Assembly: GCA_002633025.1 (NCBI GenBank)
Contig: NMRB01000201.1
Span: 335,578 to 399,577, forward strand
DNA: 64,000 nucleotides
Origin: Notospermus geniculatus
Lineage: Eukaryota; Nemertea; Pilidiophora; Heteronemertea; Lineidae
Direction: 5' to 3'
Shown here: piece after piece, positions 11,450 to 24,372 of the stretch
How the letters are laid out: each line of letters begins with the position of its first letter
How positions within the stretch are numbered: position 1 is the stretch's first letter
Translations under genes and position numbers: made by a program
The notes under the pieces: model-generated
Database searches by the model: none
What the model saw: only the letters and a program-made list of their open reading frames with translations
Told to the model about the DNA's origin: nothing

Positions 11450-11566
11450 GAATATGATAAATATAGCAAATTCGCTCGATTTGTTGAATTACATCGCGAA
11501 AACATTGCGAAAAAGGTCGCCAGAGATTTACATAAACTTCTTCGTCGGAAGATGGACTTCTTAGAG
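11450..11566 (+). CDS. CACNA2D: CACNA2D exon A (N-terminal helical region)
   Basis: 39 codons, phase 0 at both ends, between a TTTTGCAG acceptor and a GTAAGC donor. The peptide begins EYDKYSKFARFVELHREN and ends HKLLRRKMDFLE. It matches the alpha2delta N-terminal region where a Y-x-K-Y segment precedes a basic helix ending K-L-L. The residues before it, with the signal peptide, are on an upstream exon I did not find. This exon would be hard to name alone; its place is fixed by in-phase joining to exons B and C. Confidence 0.85.
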
Positions 11567-11645
11567 GTAAGCGAATTTTGTAAAATGTGTCCCGTCACAA
11601 CAAAATCAGTGCCGCTGAAGTTGGCAGGTCGAGACCAACGATTTT

Positions 11646-11764
11646 GGCCCGTATTCTAGAAGCCTCCTTTAAAGTCTAAGGTCCACTTAAGCTTTTGTAT
11701 TCTGCCCTGCAAACAATAGCTAAAGATAAACCTTAGAGTTAAGGAAGCTTCTAGAATACGGCCC
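11646..11764. repeat. Foldback element, family G (GGCCCGTAT ends), copy 1
   Basis: Ends GGCCCGTATTCTAGAAGC and GCTTCTAGAATACGGCCC are reverse complements. The loop contains TTTTGTATTCTGCCCTGC then AAACAATAGCTAAAG, which is nearly identical to the loop of the copy at 25681-25822 although the arms are unrelated. It lies 80 bp after exon A. Confidence 0.85.
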
Positions 11765-12588
11765 TTTGTCAATTTCAGTAGGCGTAGGCTTATTGTCTGT
11801 CTTTTGCAAAATCTGAGTGATTACATTTCTTCCGTTATCTCCTGGAGTTATTTTGGTTCATCCTGGTTCATATCTTGTGCGACTGAAGATGGGTTTTTCT
11901 GTGACGGGTCACAAATAGGCTGAAAATCTTGCAAGAAGCCATGCAATAGGTCAGTACATTACAATCTCTGCTTGTGAGCTCGATATTTGATACACATTGC
12001 CCTGGACTGAATGCTTGACTTGTGAAATGTACACAGCATTTGCTGTACTGATGCTTATGTTAGCTTCCAATTACAACGTTCGCCTGGCAGTCTTTTCATC
12101 AGAAGTACCAAAAATAAACTCTTGTCATCAAAGCCATGATTGCTCTATCCAGTCACCATTATTGTTATACGGAATACATCGCCCGGATTGACGTCACCAC
12201 GTCTGCATCATAAGACCCCTCGATAACATGTGCCTGGAAACGCCGATACATGCGTGGTTTTGAAGACACGACCTCATCCTTCAATTCTTCATATCGGTTG
12301 CGCGCAGCATCAATAACCATCACGGTACCTATACGACTGCGTATCAAAATACCAATAACTAGCTATGACTTTTTGCGTGGAAGATTCGTTGAGGACAGCG
12401 CGTTACTGATATTGGGATATTGACACTATTGGATCGATTCAACCAATGAGATGCATTGTCAATGAGTTAGAGTGGTAAAACTACGGCTTGCCTGATACAG
12501 TTTAGAAGATATCTTCAAGCTATGTCAGTATTACAATTCCAGTTCTTCCAATTCCATTAATAGAGTATTGTTCTGCGATATTGTTGTC

Positions 12589-12848
12589 TTAACCCTTTCC
12601 CTGACTCTGACATTGTGTAGATTGGCACTGGCCGGGCTGGGGTTTCGTTAGCGGTCATGCAGCGGCCATTCTAGGGTTTTAGTTGATAGTAAACATTGGA
12701 TGTATGAATTTTGAGATATTTGCTGAAAACCTCTTGGGTTCACAAACACATGTAACAAAGAGTTTCATCAGGCCAAAAGGGTAAAACAGGTTTTAGGTAG
12801 TGTTCAATCCTTTTGTACCTAATGCACCTTGGCAATAAAAAGGGTTAA
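12589..12848. repeat. Possible TTAA-flanked element
   Basis: Starts TTAACCCTTTCCCTGACT and ends AAAAAGGGTTAA, giving a short inverted repeat with TTAA at both ends. This would fit a TTAA-targeting MITE (piggyBac or Kolobok type), but the inverted repeat is short and the call is weak. Confidence 0.35.
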
Positions 12849-13394
12849 AACCTGCTCCTGTTTTTGCACAAAGAGAAAGATGACACCGGCTCGCCCATCC
12901 TAAAAGGTTTCTTGGGGTTAACAGTCTGAATTCCTCATAGCTTTCACATCGAAAAAGACTGGTTTGTTTTAATGGGTCTGTCTCTAATGGTGACTGGCCT
13001 CAGGGCTCTAATTTCGTTTTCTAATGGTTATACGCACTCTACGTGGTTTGGGGTCTCCTTAAGACCACTAATAATTTGGATTTTGATTCAAATGGGGCAA
13101 GATTTGACAACTTGAAGTGGTAGATTTGGAGGTAATGTGGTTAGTATGATAACTTGAATGGTTTGGGGAGATTAGTTGTAATATTAATGATATTAGCCTT
13201 GGAAAGTATGATTTGAAGAATAAAGTTTGAGAGGAAGGGAATTTCCAGAAGAATCAGAGAAGAATTTGCTTGTCGTAGTGTAGAAGTACTAGTAGACATG
13301 CCGTAATTGAGTAGGCCTATCACAATGTTACTGATGATTTGTGGAATTGGGAGCTCTCAGTGCCAGTGTCAGCATTTTAGCTTAGAAAACATCA

Positions 13395-13548
13395 GGGGAA
13401 TCTCCTACCCCTGGTCATACCTGCCTGGAGAAGACCGGCACTGTCAAAGAGAGCCACGCCCTCTGTTACATGAAGAATGGGGTTGACAGAGGTTGAACTG
13501 GAACCTCATACGTAACAGGTGCGGACCTTTCCACTCTACCTTTCTTAC
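13395..13548 (-). repeat. tRNA-derived SINE, family C, degraded copy
   Basis: Shares the order ACTGTCAAAGAGAG, CTCTGTTACATGAAGAATG, GGTTGAACTGGAACCTCA with the better copies at 50221-50373 and 53613-53765. Confidence 0.55.
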
Positions 13549-14580
13549 AGCCCACTGATGAATCGTTCTTGACCGTGGCCACCTCTGCCTTCATATCGTA
13601 AGGAAAGTATATGTCCACTTAACATCCAGGATCGGAGCACGGTCAACTAGAATATCAATCTTTCTCTTCACCTTTGTGTAGAGCAGGTCAAAAGATTGAC
13701 CATCTCCCCCTGATCTGTAGTGGTGGAGCGTACCTCCTTTCACCGTGTTCACCATAAGATGGCAGATCTGATGTCATTGGTTTTGAAAGACAGACACTTG
13801 CTCGACCATTTTGTCTGTTCTTGGAAATCTTGTTGTTCATCCCTCTCCAAGTCCAATCGATTTTAGCAGCTGGTCACATTGCCAGGAAATTGATATTTTA
13901 AAGTCGCGGCGTTTAGCGACTGGTCTTTGTGTCTGGATATTGATATGTTAGAGTCGCAGTGTTTTGCGGTGTCAGCGATACCCTTGTATTTGAACTTGGG
14001 TCGATTTGTCGATGCATCGTATTGCCTCAGGATGAGGTGTATTGAAGAAAGCATTGATTGACATGTGACGATGGCTGACAATCCAATCATGCAGTGTTTG
14101 GGAGATTGCGTACAATCGCTAAAGCTGTACTTGCAGATAAGGAGGTCGCATGAGATCAGGCAGGCAGGCTCAGCCAACTGGAATGAAGTCTATAAAAGGG
14201 AGGTGCTAACACCTACGCCATCATCGTCTCAAAACAGGGTCATTCAGATGCATCTCCTACGTCACACCTCTAAGGGAGGCCATAGCCAAGTGAAATGACC
14301 TGATCTCAGGATGCTACGACGTACGCGAGGACACAACAAGTGATTTTTTTGCCCACTAGGCCACGATTACCACCACTGGTCACCTCCTCTGCTTTGGTGA
14401 CCACCAAAAACTGCTGTTTTCCCTAGGTAATCAAAATCACCTGTTCTGTCCTCATGCAGCAGGCATCGAAGTCTAGGCCTACCAATGACATGCAAATTTT
14501 CACCAACAGCCAGTGGTATTACTTCCTGCCTGTTTGCCAACAGATAATCATTTGCTGTATTTATTGGTCAGCTGTGACAC

Positions 14581-15413
14581 CTGTGTTGGTTCCTCCTTGA
14601 TTGTAGGCCTGATCCAATATTGCAGGTATCTGTGCTTCATGTCAACCTTTCTGTGCCAGGAGCTTTTTTGCATGGGTTTGCTAGAATGCCAAGTCCCAAA
14701 AAAGCAGTGCAGATTGTCATGCAGTTTCAGTTGAAAACCTCACATTTGCGTGAAAATCGACCATACCAGGATTCGGCACAGAAGTAGTTTCAAGACATGA
14801 CCTTGAGGAGGTCATTTGCAGTCCTTGTCTGTCTCTAAGTTCTACTCTGTCAAATCCATGGACTTTCCAGCCACTTGTCCATAGTTGCAATCCAGTGCAC
14901 CTTTGCTCAAGGTACCCTTGAGATTTTCTCCCCTTAGTAATTATGAACTAAGAATGAATACCAAGAGACAACTCAACAGCAGCTGTATTCATGAAAGTAC
15001 TTGACACTGGGATGCTTTGGTGAAATACAGGATTGAGATGGCCATGACTCTTGAAGGATTATCTGTGGTGATTGGTGCGGGCATTACGAAGTGATGTCAC
15101 CCTTGGAAACTGAATAATAAGAACGATGCTTGACATAGAAACAAGAATTTAATACAAGGGATGGTGTTCTGTAGTGGTGGTTAACAAAAGGAATGTACAA
15201 GGATGTGAATAAATTGGTGTCCGACCCTGTTGACTTGTTGTGAAGGGTACAGGAAAGGTTACTCAGAAAAGCTGGAATGAAATGAAGTGAAAGGAAGTTT
15301 GGGACAGTGGACAGTGAGGGCTGCACACATGTAGAACAAGATGAAGAGGGGGATGGATGCAAAACCGTGCCATCTCAAAATTTATTCCACGATTTGTCAT
15401 CTTAGCAATTGGC
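14581..15413. repeat. Segmental duplication 1, left copy
   Basis: Nearly identical to 16114-16958, with small indels and substitutions: GGTGGTTAACAAAAGG here versus GGTGTTTAACAAAAGG, and a short insertion in each copy. The left copy stops exactly at the N-gap and the right copy starts exactly after it. Confidence 0.95.
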
Positions 15414-16113
15414 NNNNNNNNNNNNNNNNNNNNNNNNNNNNNNNNNNNNNNNNNNNNNNNNNNNNNNNNNNNNNNNNNNNNNNNNNNNNNNNNNNNNNNN
15501 NNNNNNNNNNNNNNNNNNNNNNNNNNNNNNNNNNNNNNNNNNNNNNNNNNNNNNNNNNNNNNNNNNNNNNNNNNNNNNNNNNNNNNNNNNNNNNNNNNNN
15601 NNNNNNNNNNNNNNNNNNNNNNNNNNNNNNNNNNNNNNNNNNNNNNNNNNNNNNNNNNNNNNNNNNNNNNNNNNNNNNNNNNNNNNNNNNNNNNNNNNNN
15701 NNNNNNNNNNNNNNNNNNNNNNNNNNNNNNNNNNNNNNNNNNNNNNNNNNNNNNNNNNNNNNNNNNNNNNNNNNNNNNNNNNNNNNNNNNNNNNNNNNNN
15801 NNNNNNNNNNNNNNNNNNNNNNNNNNNNNNNNNNNNNNNNNNNNNNNNNNNNNNNNNNNNNNNNNNNNNNNNNNNNNNNNNNNNNNNNNNNNNNNNNNNN
15901 NNNNNNNNNNNNNNNNNNNNNNNNNNNNNNNNNNNNNNNNNNNNNNNNNNNNNNNNNNNNNNNNNNNNNNNNNNNNNNNNNNNNNNNNNNNNNNNNNNNN
16001 NNNNNNNNNNNNNNNNNNNNNNNNNNNNNNNNNNNNNNNNNNNNNNNNNNNNNNNNNNNNNNNNNNNNNNNNNNNNNNNNNNNNNNNNNNNNNNNNNNNN
16101 NNNNNNNNNNNNN
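15414..16113. other. Assembly gap, 700 N
   Basis: Exactly 700 undetermined bases between two copies of the same sequence. All open frames crossing it are artefacts. Confidence 1.
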
Positions 16114-16958
16114 CTGTGTTGGTTCCTCCTTGATTGTAGGCCTGATCCAATATTGCAGCAGGTATCTGTGCTTCATGTCAACCTTTTTGTGCCAAGAGCT
16201 TTTTTGCATGGGTTTGCTAGAATGCCAAGTCCCAAAAAAGAAAGCAGTGCAGATTGTCATGCAGTTTCAGTTGAAAACACCCTCATGACCTCACATTTGC
16301 GTGGAAATCGACCATACCGGGATTCGGCACTGAAGTGGTTTCAAGACATGACCTTGAGGAGGTCATTTGCAGTCCTTGTCTCTCTCTAAGTTCTACTCTG
16401 TCAAATCCATGGACTTTCCAACCACTTGTCCATAGTTGCAATCCAGTGCACCTTTGCTCAAGGTACCCTTGAGATTTTCTCCCCTTAGTAATTATGAACT
16501 AAGAATGAATACCAAGAGACAACTCAACAGCAGCTGTATTCATGAAAGTACTTGACACTGGGATGCTTCAGTGAAATACAGGGTTGAGATGGCCATGACT
16601 CTTGAAGGATTTTCTGTGGTGATTGGTGCGGGCATTACAAAGTGATGTCACCCTTGGAAACTGAATAATAAGAACGATGCTTGACATAGAAACAAGAATT
16701 TAATGAAAGGGATGGTGTTCTGTAGTGGTGTTTAACAAAAGGAATGTACAAGGCTGTGAATAAATTGGTGTCCGACCCTGTTGACTGTTGGGTACAGGAA
16801 AGGTTACTCAGAAAAGCTGGAATGAAATGAAGTGAAAGGAAGTTTGGGACAGTGGACAGTGAGGGCTGCACACATGTAGAACAAGATGAAGAGGGGGATG
16901 GATGCAAAACCGTGCCATCTCAAAATTTATTCCACGATTTGTCATCTTAGCAATTGGC
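16114..16958. repeat. Segmental duplication 1, right copy
   Basis: Second copy of 14581-15413. Beyond 16958 the sequence is new. A 700-N gap between terminal overlaps is what a scaffolder leaves when two contigs that overlap as alleles are not merged. Confidence 0.95.
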
Positions 16959-17331
16959 CTACAATCATTATTGTGGGAGATTTAGGACATGTTAGGCCCT
17001 CTATGGAAGGTCAATACCTGCCTTGCACACAGGAGCTCCGGGTTGGATTCCCGGTGCGGTCTGCAACATTACGAGGCGAAATGTCTCTTTTTTGGGGTGG
17101 GGGTGGGGTGGAATTATCTGCACTAAGAAACTGCAGCGTTCTCTGCATGCATTTAATCGTACATGCGTAGGTACGATTACTTTTCATCGAAGGTGTCTTT
17201 GTAGAAATGTATTCCTCATGCTAGCATGCTAGCGTGCGGTACTCTAGCAACAAAGTCTCAAGTCAAAGCTGAATGCTAATGCATGTTATTGATTAACCTG
17301 CTAATGAAACTTAGGGTTTGTATAACAAACG

Positions 17332-17672
17332 GTACATTCTTTCAGATTTTCAATTTTGTTCGTTGTCATTAACAACAAACGAGCTCAATCAATCAATTTG
17401 AATGAGGTCATTTTATGCCGTGAATTTCATTCTCGTGAATTGCGTGTCTTTCTAATCGATTTCTTGGCTCTGCATTTGCAGTAGTTGCACAACGTGGGCT
17501 CGGCGAATCAGGCTAGTTTTTGCTTGCTGCTTTGGAGAGATGTTGCCAAGCATAAGCGCTGGACGTCTTCTGTTGGGACAAGACTTGTCGGACAAGAAGT
17601 GTACTAGTCATACCCGGGTTCTCCACCATTTGTAACAAGACAAAGTCAAGCGGCTGTTGGAATAGCGATTGC
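17332..17672. repeat. Segmental duplication 2, left copy
   Basis: Nearly identical to 18056-18402, with differences around GAAGTGTACTAGTCATACC versus GAAGTGTTCGAATACTCG. 17673-18054 is sequence without a second copy, ending in A/T-rich low-complexity DNA, before a single N at 18055. Confidence 0.95.
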
Positions 17673-18055
17673 TGCCGTAAAAATCTATTGGATACCATTT
17701 AGGTTAACGGTTCCATAGCTTCTTATGGAAAGGCAATAGTATTGTTCAAGACTGCTAATGTAGTACTGCAAGCTATTGACAAGAAACTCTCATTGTCAAG
17801 AGGTGGTGGCTGTGCACAGCAGTACCATACTACCGTTTTCAGTGGCTTTGAACAGACCTGTCTGAGTCCCCATCTGGCAAATTTTATTTTTATTCATCCT
17901 CCAACATAGTCTGCAAGGAATTGAAACCTATTCCCCGACAAAAAAAATAAAAATTGTTCTTCCTGCAATTTTTATTTTTATTTTTATTCCATCCTCCGAC
18001 ATTTCCTGAACAAGAAAAAAATCCGTAATCCTAAAAATAAAAAAAGTCTGGCCTN

Positions 18056-18402
18056 GTACATTCTTTCAGATTTTCAATTTTGTTCGTTGTCATTAACAAC
18101 AAACGAGCTCAATCAATCAATTTGAATGAGGTCATTTTATGCCGTGAATTTCATTCTCGTGAATTGCGTGTCTTTCTAATCGATTTCTTGGCTCTGCATT
18201 TGCAGTAGTTGCACAACGTGGGCTCGGCGAATCAGGGTAGTTTTTGCTTGCTGCTTTGGAGAGATGTTGCCAAGCATAAGCGCTGGACGTCTTCTGTTGG
18301 GACAAGACTTGTCGGACAAGAAGTGTTCGAATACTCGTCATACCCGGGTTCTCCACCATTTGTAACAAAACAAAGTCAAGCGGCTGTTGGAATAGCGATT
18401 GC
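18056..18402. repeat. Segmental duplication 2, right copy
   Basis: Begins directly after the single N at 18055. Where the two copies part (after ATAGCGATTGC), this copy continues into a SINE-B while the left one does not, as expected if one allele carries the SINE or if a contig end is wrong. Confidence 0.95.
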
Positions 18403-18530
18403 GGGCTTAACCCGCTGGCCATGGATGATTTCATTTATGGCCCAGTGGTTGACGCGTTGGCCTCGGCGTTATAGGTAAAGCAACGTAAAGCGTGATCACT
18501 ACGATGTGGATGGATGACCCGCGTTTGTAA
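18403..18530 (+). repeat. tRNA-derived SINE, family B, copy 2
   Basis: GGCTTAACCCGCTGGCCATG followed by TTATGGCCCAGTGGTTGACG and TTGGCCTCGGCGTTATAGG, as in the copies at 6951 (minus) and 44665 (plus). It continues through AAGCAACGTAAAGCGTGATC to GTGGATGGATGACCC. Confidence 0.7.
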
Positions 18531-19844
18531 CAATACACTGCTCTTCCCCAGAAGCAATAATGTGAAGTGCTTTGACTGAGACTGTTTTACTCTGGAAAAC
18601 GCAGTACACAGAAGCTTCACACATAATAGACAACCTGGCCCAGTTGTTGTCTTGATAAATCTATAAAATCTGTAATACCAGCTGTTAAAAATGTCGATAT
18701 AAAACTTTACATTGTAATCTGAACAGCCCTTATGGTGTACTGTAGACTTGCAAGCTATCGAACGTCATTGAAAAAAATGGCTGTAATAGTTCGCCAAGTG
18801 ATTAATCTAACTTGTTGACAGCAGATATAGAATTTTTTTACCCTCTGTATTGATGCCCGATCAGGTCATTGTTAAGATCATGACTAATCGCATGTTTATC
18901 AGCTTCGATCGCCACCGATGCTCGCCAACCGAGCGACTGTCAGCAACAGCTGTTCAAGTTACCGCTGTTTCGATTCAATGACCTCTTCAGGTCGACAATC
19001 AATGCTAAGGCTGCTGTTGTGGTGGATGAAACCGTTACTTGTCACTGTCACATCGATAATTCTAGAAGTTGAACGATTGTACGGCAGATTTATTGGAGTC
19101 TGCAGAAGTCGTGACTGTTGCAAACGAATGCCTGGAGGGACTTCACAGCGGGATTGTGTTCCTGTATCGGATTCATGCTCAGTGACTTCTTATAGCTCTC
19201 CATGCCAATATCCGCCATACATCAGTTCATCCTTCCGTTAACTCCTTTATGGCTGAGCAGACAAAAACTTCTGCAGTAATATCAGAAATTTTTCACACAG
19301 GCTGTACGCTCAACTTTTCAGTGTAGTCAGCCTGCACGCTCAGTATTGCTCAGTCAAGTTAGTGGAGTTGAAGGCCATTGGTCTGAGAATAAATAGGCTA
19401 CTACTTGGTTGACGAAGGCCTGTTTCTCCAAAGTCTTAGTTGAGTTGGTGGCCAATGTCTGAGCATAAAAAAGCTACTATTTGGTTGGCTAAGGCCTACA
19501 TCTCCGAACTGTATTTCCATTTATCTTAATCTGATAAAGAATCTACATCTACATTATGGTTTACCAGCCATATCAAGCTATTACCAGCTAGTCATTCTGG
19601 TGGTTTTTGCTCGAGTGTTGGCTGAAGCCAAAAGGATTTCCTTGTCAGAATCCACCGGATGCAAGACTTCAGCTGAAGTGATGGGTCATTGCGCTTGTCC
19701 TGCTCATTCTGCATTGATCCAATGCTTTATAGCTTGCGGGAGATCTTCATTTCAAGGAAGTGATGTTTTATACCATTGACCAGCCTTGTTTTTCCTGATG
19801 CCAAGAAATTCAGTTTGAAATGACAAAGAAAGTTGTAACTGTGG

Positions 19845-20430
19845 AGCTCTGATGAAAAACGTACTGAAGAATATGTATGTATAATACAGCGCTGTGATGA
19901 ATACATACAAAACTGCAGAGCTATGATGAATTCATACAAAACTGCAGCTTTATGATGAATACATACAAAACTGCAAAGCTATGATGAATTCATACAAAAC
20001 TGCAGCTTTATGATGAATACATACAAAACTGCAAAGCTATGATGAATTCATACAAAACTGCAGCTCTCTGATGAATAATACTACAAAACTGCAGAGCTAT
20101 GATGAATGCATACAAAACTGCAGAGCTAATGATGAATTCATACAAAACTGCAGAGCTATGATGAATTCATACAAAACTGCAGATCTATGATGAATATGTA
20201 CAAAACTGCAGAGCTATGATGAATTCATACAAAACTGCAGATCTATGATGAATACATTCAAAACTGCAGATCTGTGATGAATGCATACAAAACTGTAGAT
20301 CTATAATGAATACATACAAAACTGCAGAGCTGTGATGAATATACATACAAAACTGCAGAACTTCAATGATTATATTGGCCTATGGTACAGAAGTGCGATG
20401 AATACATACGAAACTACAGAGCTATGTTGA
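19845..20430. repeat. 29-bp minisatellite
   Basis: About 18 to 20 copies of a ~29-bp unit, GCTATGATGAATTCATACAA then AACTGCAGA. Several units contain the palindrome TGAATTCA, others a variant ATACAT. Copies decay at both edges. Confidence 0.95.
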
Positions 20431-22141
20431 ATGATACTCTTTATTACTTCTTCTTCCTCGACATCATTCGAAGAAGACCGGAGAAGATGACAGATGATTA
20501 GATCCATTTATCGCATCCTTGGCCGCCCCTGGGGTCGTGGCTGCCTTGAAAAGAACAGGTTAGCGGTTTTGTTAATAATACATGAAGAGATGCTGGTGTG
20601 AAGGAGAAAAAGTGTTCAATCTCCAAGTCATTTTGCCTGGAGGCAAGCTACAGCAAGGTCAATACTTTTAAGCATGGTCATTATTCCTCATATATCTTTT
20701 AGAGATAACAGTTAACCCTTTAAGGTTTTTTGGATGCCACTGTTAACGCTATTGTTTCATGCACAATTGCACATCTTCCCAAGTATGGTTGTTTATGACT
20801 AGAAAAAGGGCCACTGCATGTCAAAACACTTTGAAATTTTGGATTGTGGCAATAGTAGTTACTTTATTACAAGAAAGAATTTCTAGCGATATGTGGATGT
20901 GAATTATAAACACCAGAACTGATGGTATCACTGCGGCAGCTGGCGCCAGAAGCGCAATTAGTAAAAAAGTGAAACTCATTATCTAATGCTGTAACCAATA
21001 TTTAGAATACTTACTCATAACTGACAAATACAAGGTTTTTGTACTTAGGAAGGACAGAATGGCAAGTTAGTGTTGTGATGACCGGGTTGGATGACGTAGG
21101 AGTACGCTGAGAAAGACTTGGTCGTGTTGTTCGGAAATGCTTACGCGCTCTTACACCAGATGATTGAGGACAAGCATTTCTATAAGCTGACCTTAATTGG
21201 TGATTAGAGATATAGAGGGACGAACTGACGGAGGTCTCGAAAAATTCTTGGAATGACATCATTAAAAATGAATCGTGCTCTGACCATACCTTCTCACACG
21301 CAAAAAGCCACAAGTGATCTTCAGATGTAATATCTGGTTCTTCGTAAGTATTCGGGGAAAAACTGTGTATAAGCTGAAGGTATCATTTGAGGAGTTAAAG
21401 AAGAACGTACTCCATGACTTCACAGTTCACCTGCTGGCTTCCCAGATTAGCTAATTTCAAAAAAGCACGGCTACGACACGACATATTGCAGATTAAATGT
21501 ATCCATTTGCCAAATTATACCTCAGCAGACGCCTACCCACACTCAGCAGACACACATCGTTTCTTCTTGCCAGCAGATTTCTTTTAAAATTCTATTTTTG
21601 TCCTGTAATATCACTGCGGAAGACAACTAAAATACTGTTCGAGGCGTATGGCTGCCGGTCATTGCCCACACATTCCATTTCAAAGTAACACCGCGACAAA
21701 ACTGCCTCGTTGTTCCGCTCCGTCATCACATTCCATTTACGAGAACTGTTTTAATGGAGTGAGGAAGCGGAAAGATGTAAGACGTTTTTCATACAGCGGA
21801 AGAAGATGACTCCAGTTCCATGCATCCAATATTCTCTTCCCATTCTCTACGAAGAGGCTGTTTTATCTAACGTTATTTACCGCTGGCATTGTTGTCGAGA
21901 AGGAATGTACTTTTTCGTACAGTGGAAAAACTGGCTACTTTGATCCATTGGCACCATCGAACAACAGGTGCAATTCCTATCGACTAATTTTTCCCTCCTG
22001 AGGAGTTCAAAAAGGATTGCTGATTTATTCTTTTGCAGATGGAACATATTGATACCAAGTTAAACCCTCGCTTTGCAAACACCTCTGACTGGAGGACACC
22101 TCTATTGAAGATATAAGAAATGCTAAGTTGCTCAGTGACCT

Positions 22142-22270
22142 GGGCCCATATTCATGATACGTAAAACCTTGCTAGGCTTAGCTGCTTGCGAAAGTGCCTG
22201 GTTTGTACAGGCCAATATACACAACTAGCAACCAACTAAGCTAACAACAAGGTTTTATGAATATCAGCCC
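22142..22270. repeat. Foldback element, family G, copy 2
   Basis: Left end GGGCCCATATTCATGATACG and right end TTATGAATATCAGCCC are inverted. The arms carry AAAACCTTG(C)TAG / CTAAC(AA)CAAGGTTTT. Confidence 0.7.
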
Positions 22271-22567
22271 TGGTTACCGGGACATGTTGGGCAGCTGGAC
22301 CTAGGGCAGTAGGGGAAAAAGCCAATATTTTGGAACGTCCCATTAAATTGGTACGATACCGAAATTTTGGGACGACTGCCACGCCGCCTACAGGCCTAAG
22401 TGCCTTCAACTCTCTCTGTATACCTGACTCACAAAGAATGGCATTGGACTCTGTTCCCGCCAGAATGATGAGTCAGCACTTGTTTACAATCAAGGTAGAT
22501 AGGGATCCTTCCTTAATTCGCAACGCTCGTTTGAGTACGTCCGAAAATATTGGGATGATTGCTTTGT

Positions 22568-22568
22568 N
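22568..22568. other. Single undetermined base
   Basis: One N without a visible duplicated flank, unlike the Ns at 18055, 26435 and 51108. It may be an ambiguous base or a join with no overlap. Confidence 0.9.
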
Positions 22569-22708
22569 AGATTGCCTCTTGTGGAACCATCTGCGGTAAA
22601 AGGTCAGCAACATTTAATCGGATTTCGTAAGGTGCTTCAGATTTCTGTTCCTAGACATTTTTCCGGAGATGGTTGCTTGAATCCCTGAGGACAAAATGGC
22701 TACCAGGA

Positions 22709-22816
22709 TCATCCTCCCACCGCAGGGCTTTGGTCGCCTTCTGTTCATACGCTTGCACACGAGTGTGTGAGTGGATGAAAAGAAGTGAGGTAAAAACCCC
22801 TGCTGTGGGAGGATGG
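22709..22816. repeat. Foldback element, family F1, copy 2
   Basis: ATCCTCCCACCGCAGGGCTT at the left and CCTGCTGTGGGAGGAT at the right. The left arm has GGGCTTTGGTC while the right arm carries GAGGTAAAAACCCC, so the outer arms pair but the inner parts come from different arm types. Confidence 0.75.
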
Positions 22817-24260
22817 TAGGGATTGGCTCAGCAGGCATTGAAAAACCTTTGCAAGCTGACTGCCACATCAATATGTCCTTAGGCAATGGGCAGGGGTGGA
22901 TCAAGGTTTTTGGATGCGGGTGTGGCACAACTACTACTGCTGCACGATGAAGAGGTGGCTCTCCCTGGAAATGATCCAAACCATGGTAAGAAACATACTT
23001 TTGTGGCTTAAGGGGGAATGTGCCACTTGCAGCCCCAAAATCCACCTCTGAGGCTTGGAAAGGATGCCTAAACCAACATAATGGGAGACTTTACTGCCAT
23101 TAGAGGCCACCTGTTGGTAGTCCTAGAGCATCACAAAATTTGATGTCACAGACGTAATCCGGGGCATCCACGTCATTATGGATGACGTCCTGGTGAGCAC
23201 TTTTCTGTGTGATGTCAAATTTTGTGACCTTTTCGACTGCTAACTGATGGCAGTAGTCTCCCATTTGGCTGATACTTTCTTGCTCTGTCACCAGTTTATC
23301 CAAAAAATGATCTTTGTCTTTGAAGCAAAGTAGCTTCCCAACAACCTTAACAGATCATCCAACAGCTGATCCAACAGCTAATACAAAACAGTAGACAACA
23401 TTGCAATGATCTTCAGTGAAGCAGAAGCTGTTCTGCAACCACACCATTTTGCCAAACACACGCTTCATTTCATATCAACATGTCAAATCAGAAAATGTCC
23501 TGCTCAATGTATTAGAAAGATTCACAGCGCCGGAAATGATCTGCCTATTTTGGTCTCAGATGGGATGGATTGAAAGCATCATCCAGTCTCCCACTGTCCT
23601 TGTCCGTGATGCATCATTAGGATTATGAGGGCTCTCCATCGGGTATCATCTTGTGGCAGTTGGAGCTTCTCCAGAGCTGTTTCTACCAAGAGAGTAGATC
23701 TATCCTCCCTTGTAACTTCATGAAGTGATAATGCACTTCATGCCAATGGCATTTATGGTACTTACCAAGGATACTTGCGGGAGACAATTATGCATGCCAA
23801 GGACAAAGCAGGCGATTGTCATGTGGCTAATTCGCTCCGAGGGCTGATGGAAGACTGGTGTTTTGAAACATCCCAAGGACATACAACTGATCTTGGTTTG
23901 GTTTCGACAGGATTCAACGGGCTCTCACAGGATGACAGATGCAGGGAATCCTCGCCAATACCGTCTTCCTGTGCTGTCTGTACAATCTGACAAGTCCCAT
24001 ATCGGTGTGGACTCCCTCTGTATCTAAGAGCCTATGGCAAACCATCCTTTGCATGGCCAAAACGAATTGCCTAACTGAACCTCTTGGTGAAAGTTCAGGC
24101 ATGACCTCCAAGGATAGTTTGTGTTGGTCAGCATGCCTAGGCAGTTCAGACTTGGCCCAAAATGTTCAAGGACATATACATCTCTCCTGTGGGTCTTAAG
24201 TGGGCAGCACACAAGGCGAGGTGGGCAATCGCCAGTGATCTTCTCGCCAGCCACCAGTTT

Positions 24261-24372
24261 GATATTGGGGAATCAGCACTGGTGAGAAGATTCCATGGAT
24301 CACTGACCAGCGCAGCTTGGCGTCAACAGCAATTTTGCTTGGTGGTGATCAGATCGCTTGGGAACTCACCCT
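24261..24372. repeat. Dispersed repeat R1, copy 2
   Basis: Interrupted match to 6327-6445, including TGGTGAGAAGATTCCA, GATCACTGACCAGC and GATCAGATCGCTTGG. Confidence 0.5.

Noticed and set aside
10692-11457. Overlapping open frames of 108 to 222 codons
   Set aside because: They are produced by the 44-bp minisatellite, which has no stop in any frame. The predicted proteins are the same Phe/Ser/Pro-rich repeat in shifted frames, and the region is a pyrimidine-rich intron or flank.
15263-16389. Open frames of about 260 to 330 codons
   Set aside because: They run through the 700-N gap; the N codons are counted as open.
19845-20430. CRISPR-like array
   Set aside because: Units are contiguous direct repeats without unique spacers, in an animal genome; the same holds for 54770-55250 and 57939-58165.
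22890-22960. Sixth MITE copy (GGCAGGGGTGGATCAAGG)
   Set aside because: Only the left end resembles the family; no conserved interior block or right end follows.
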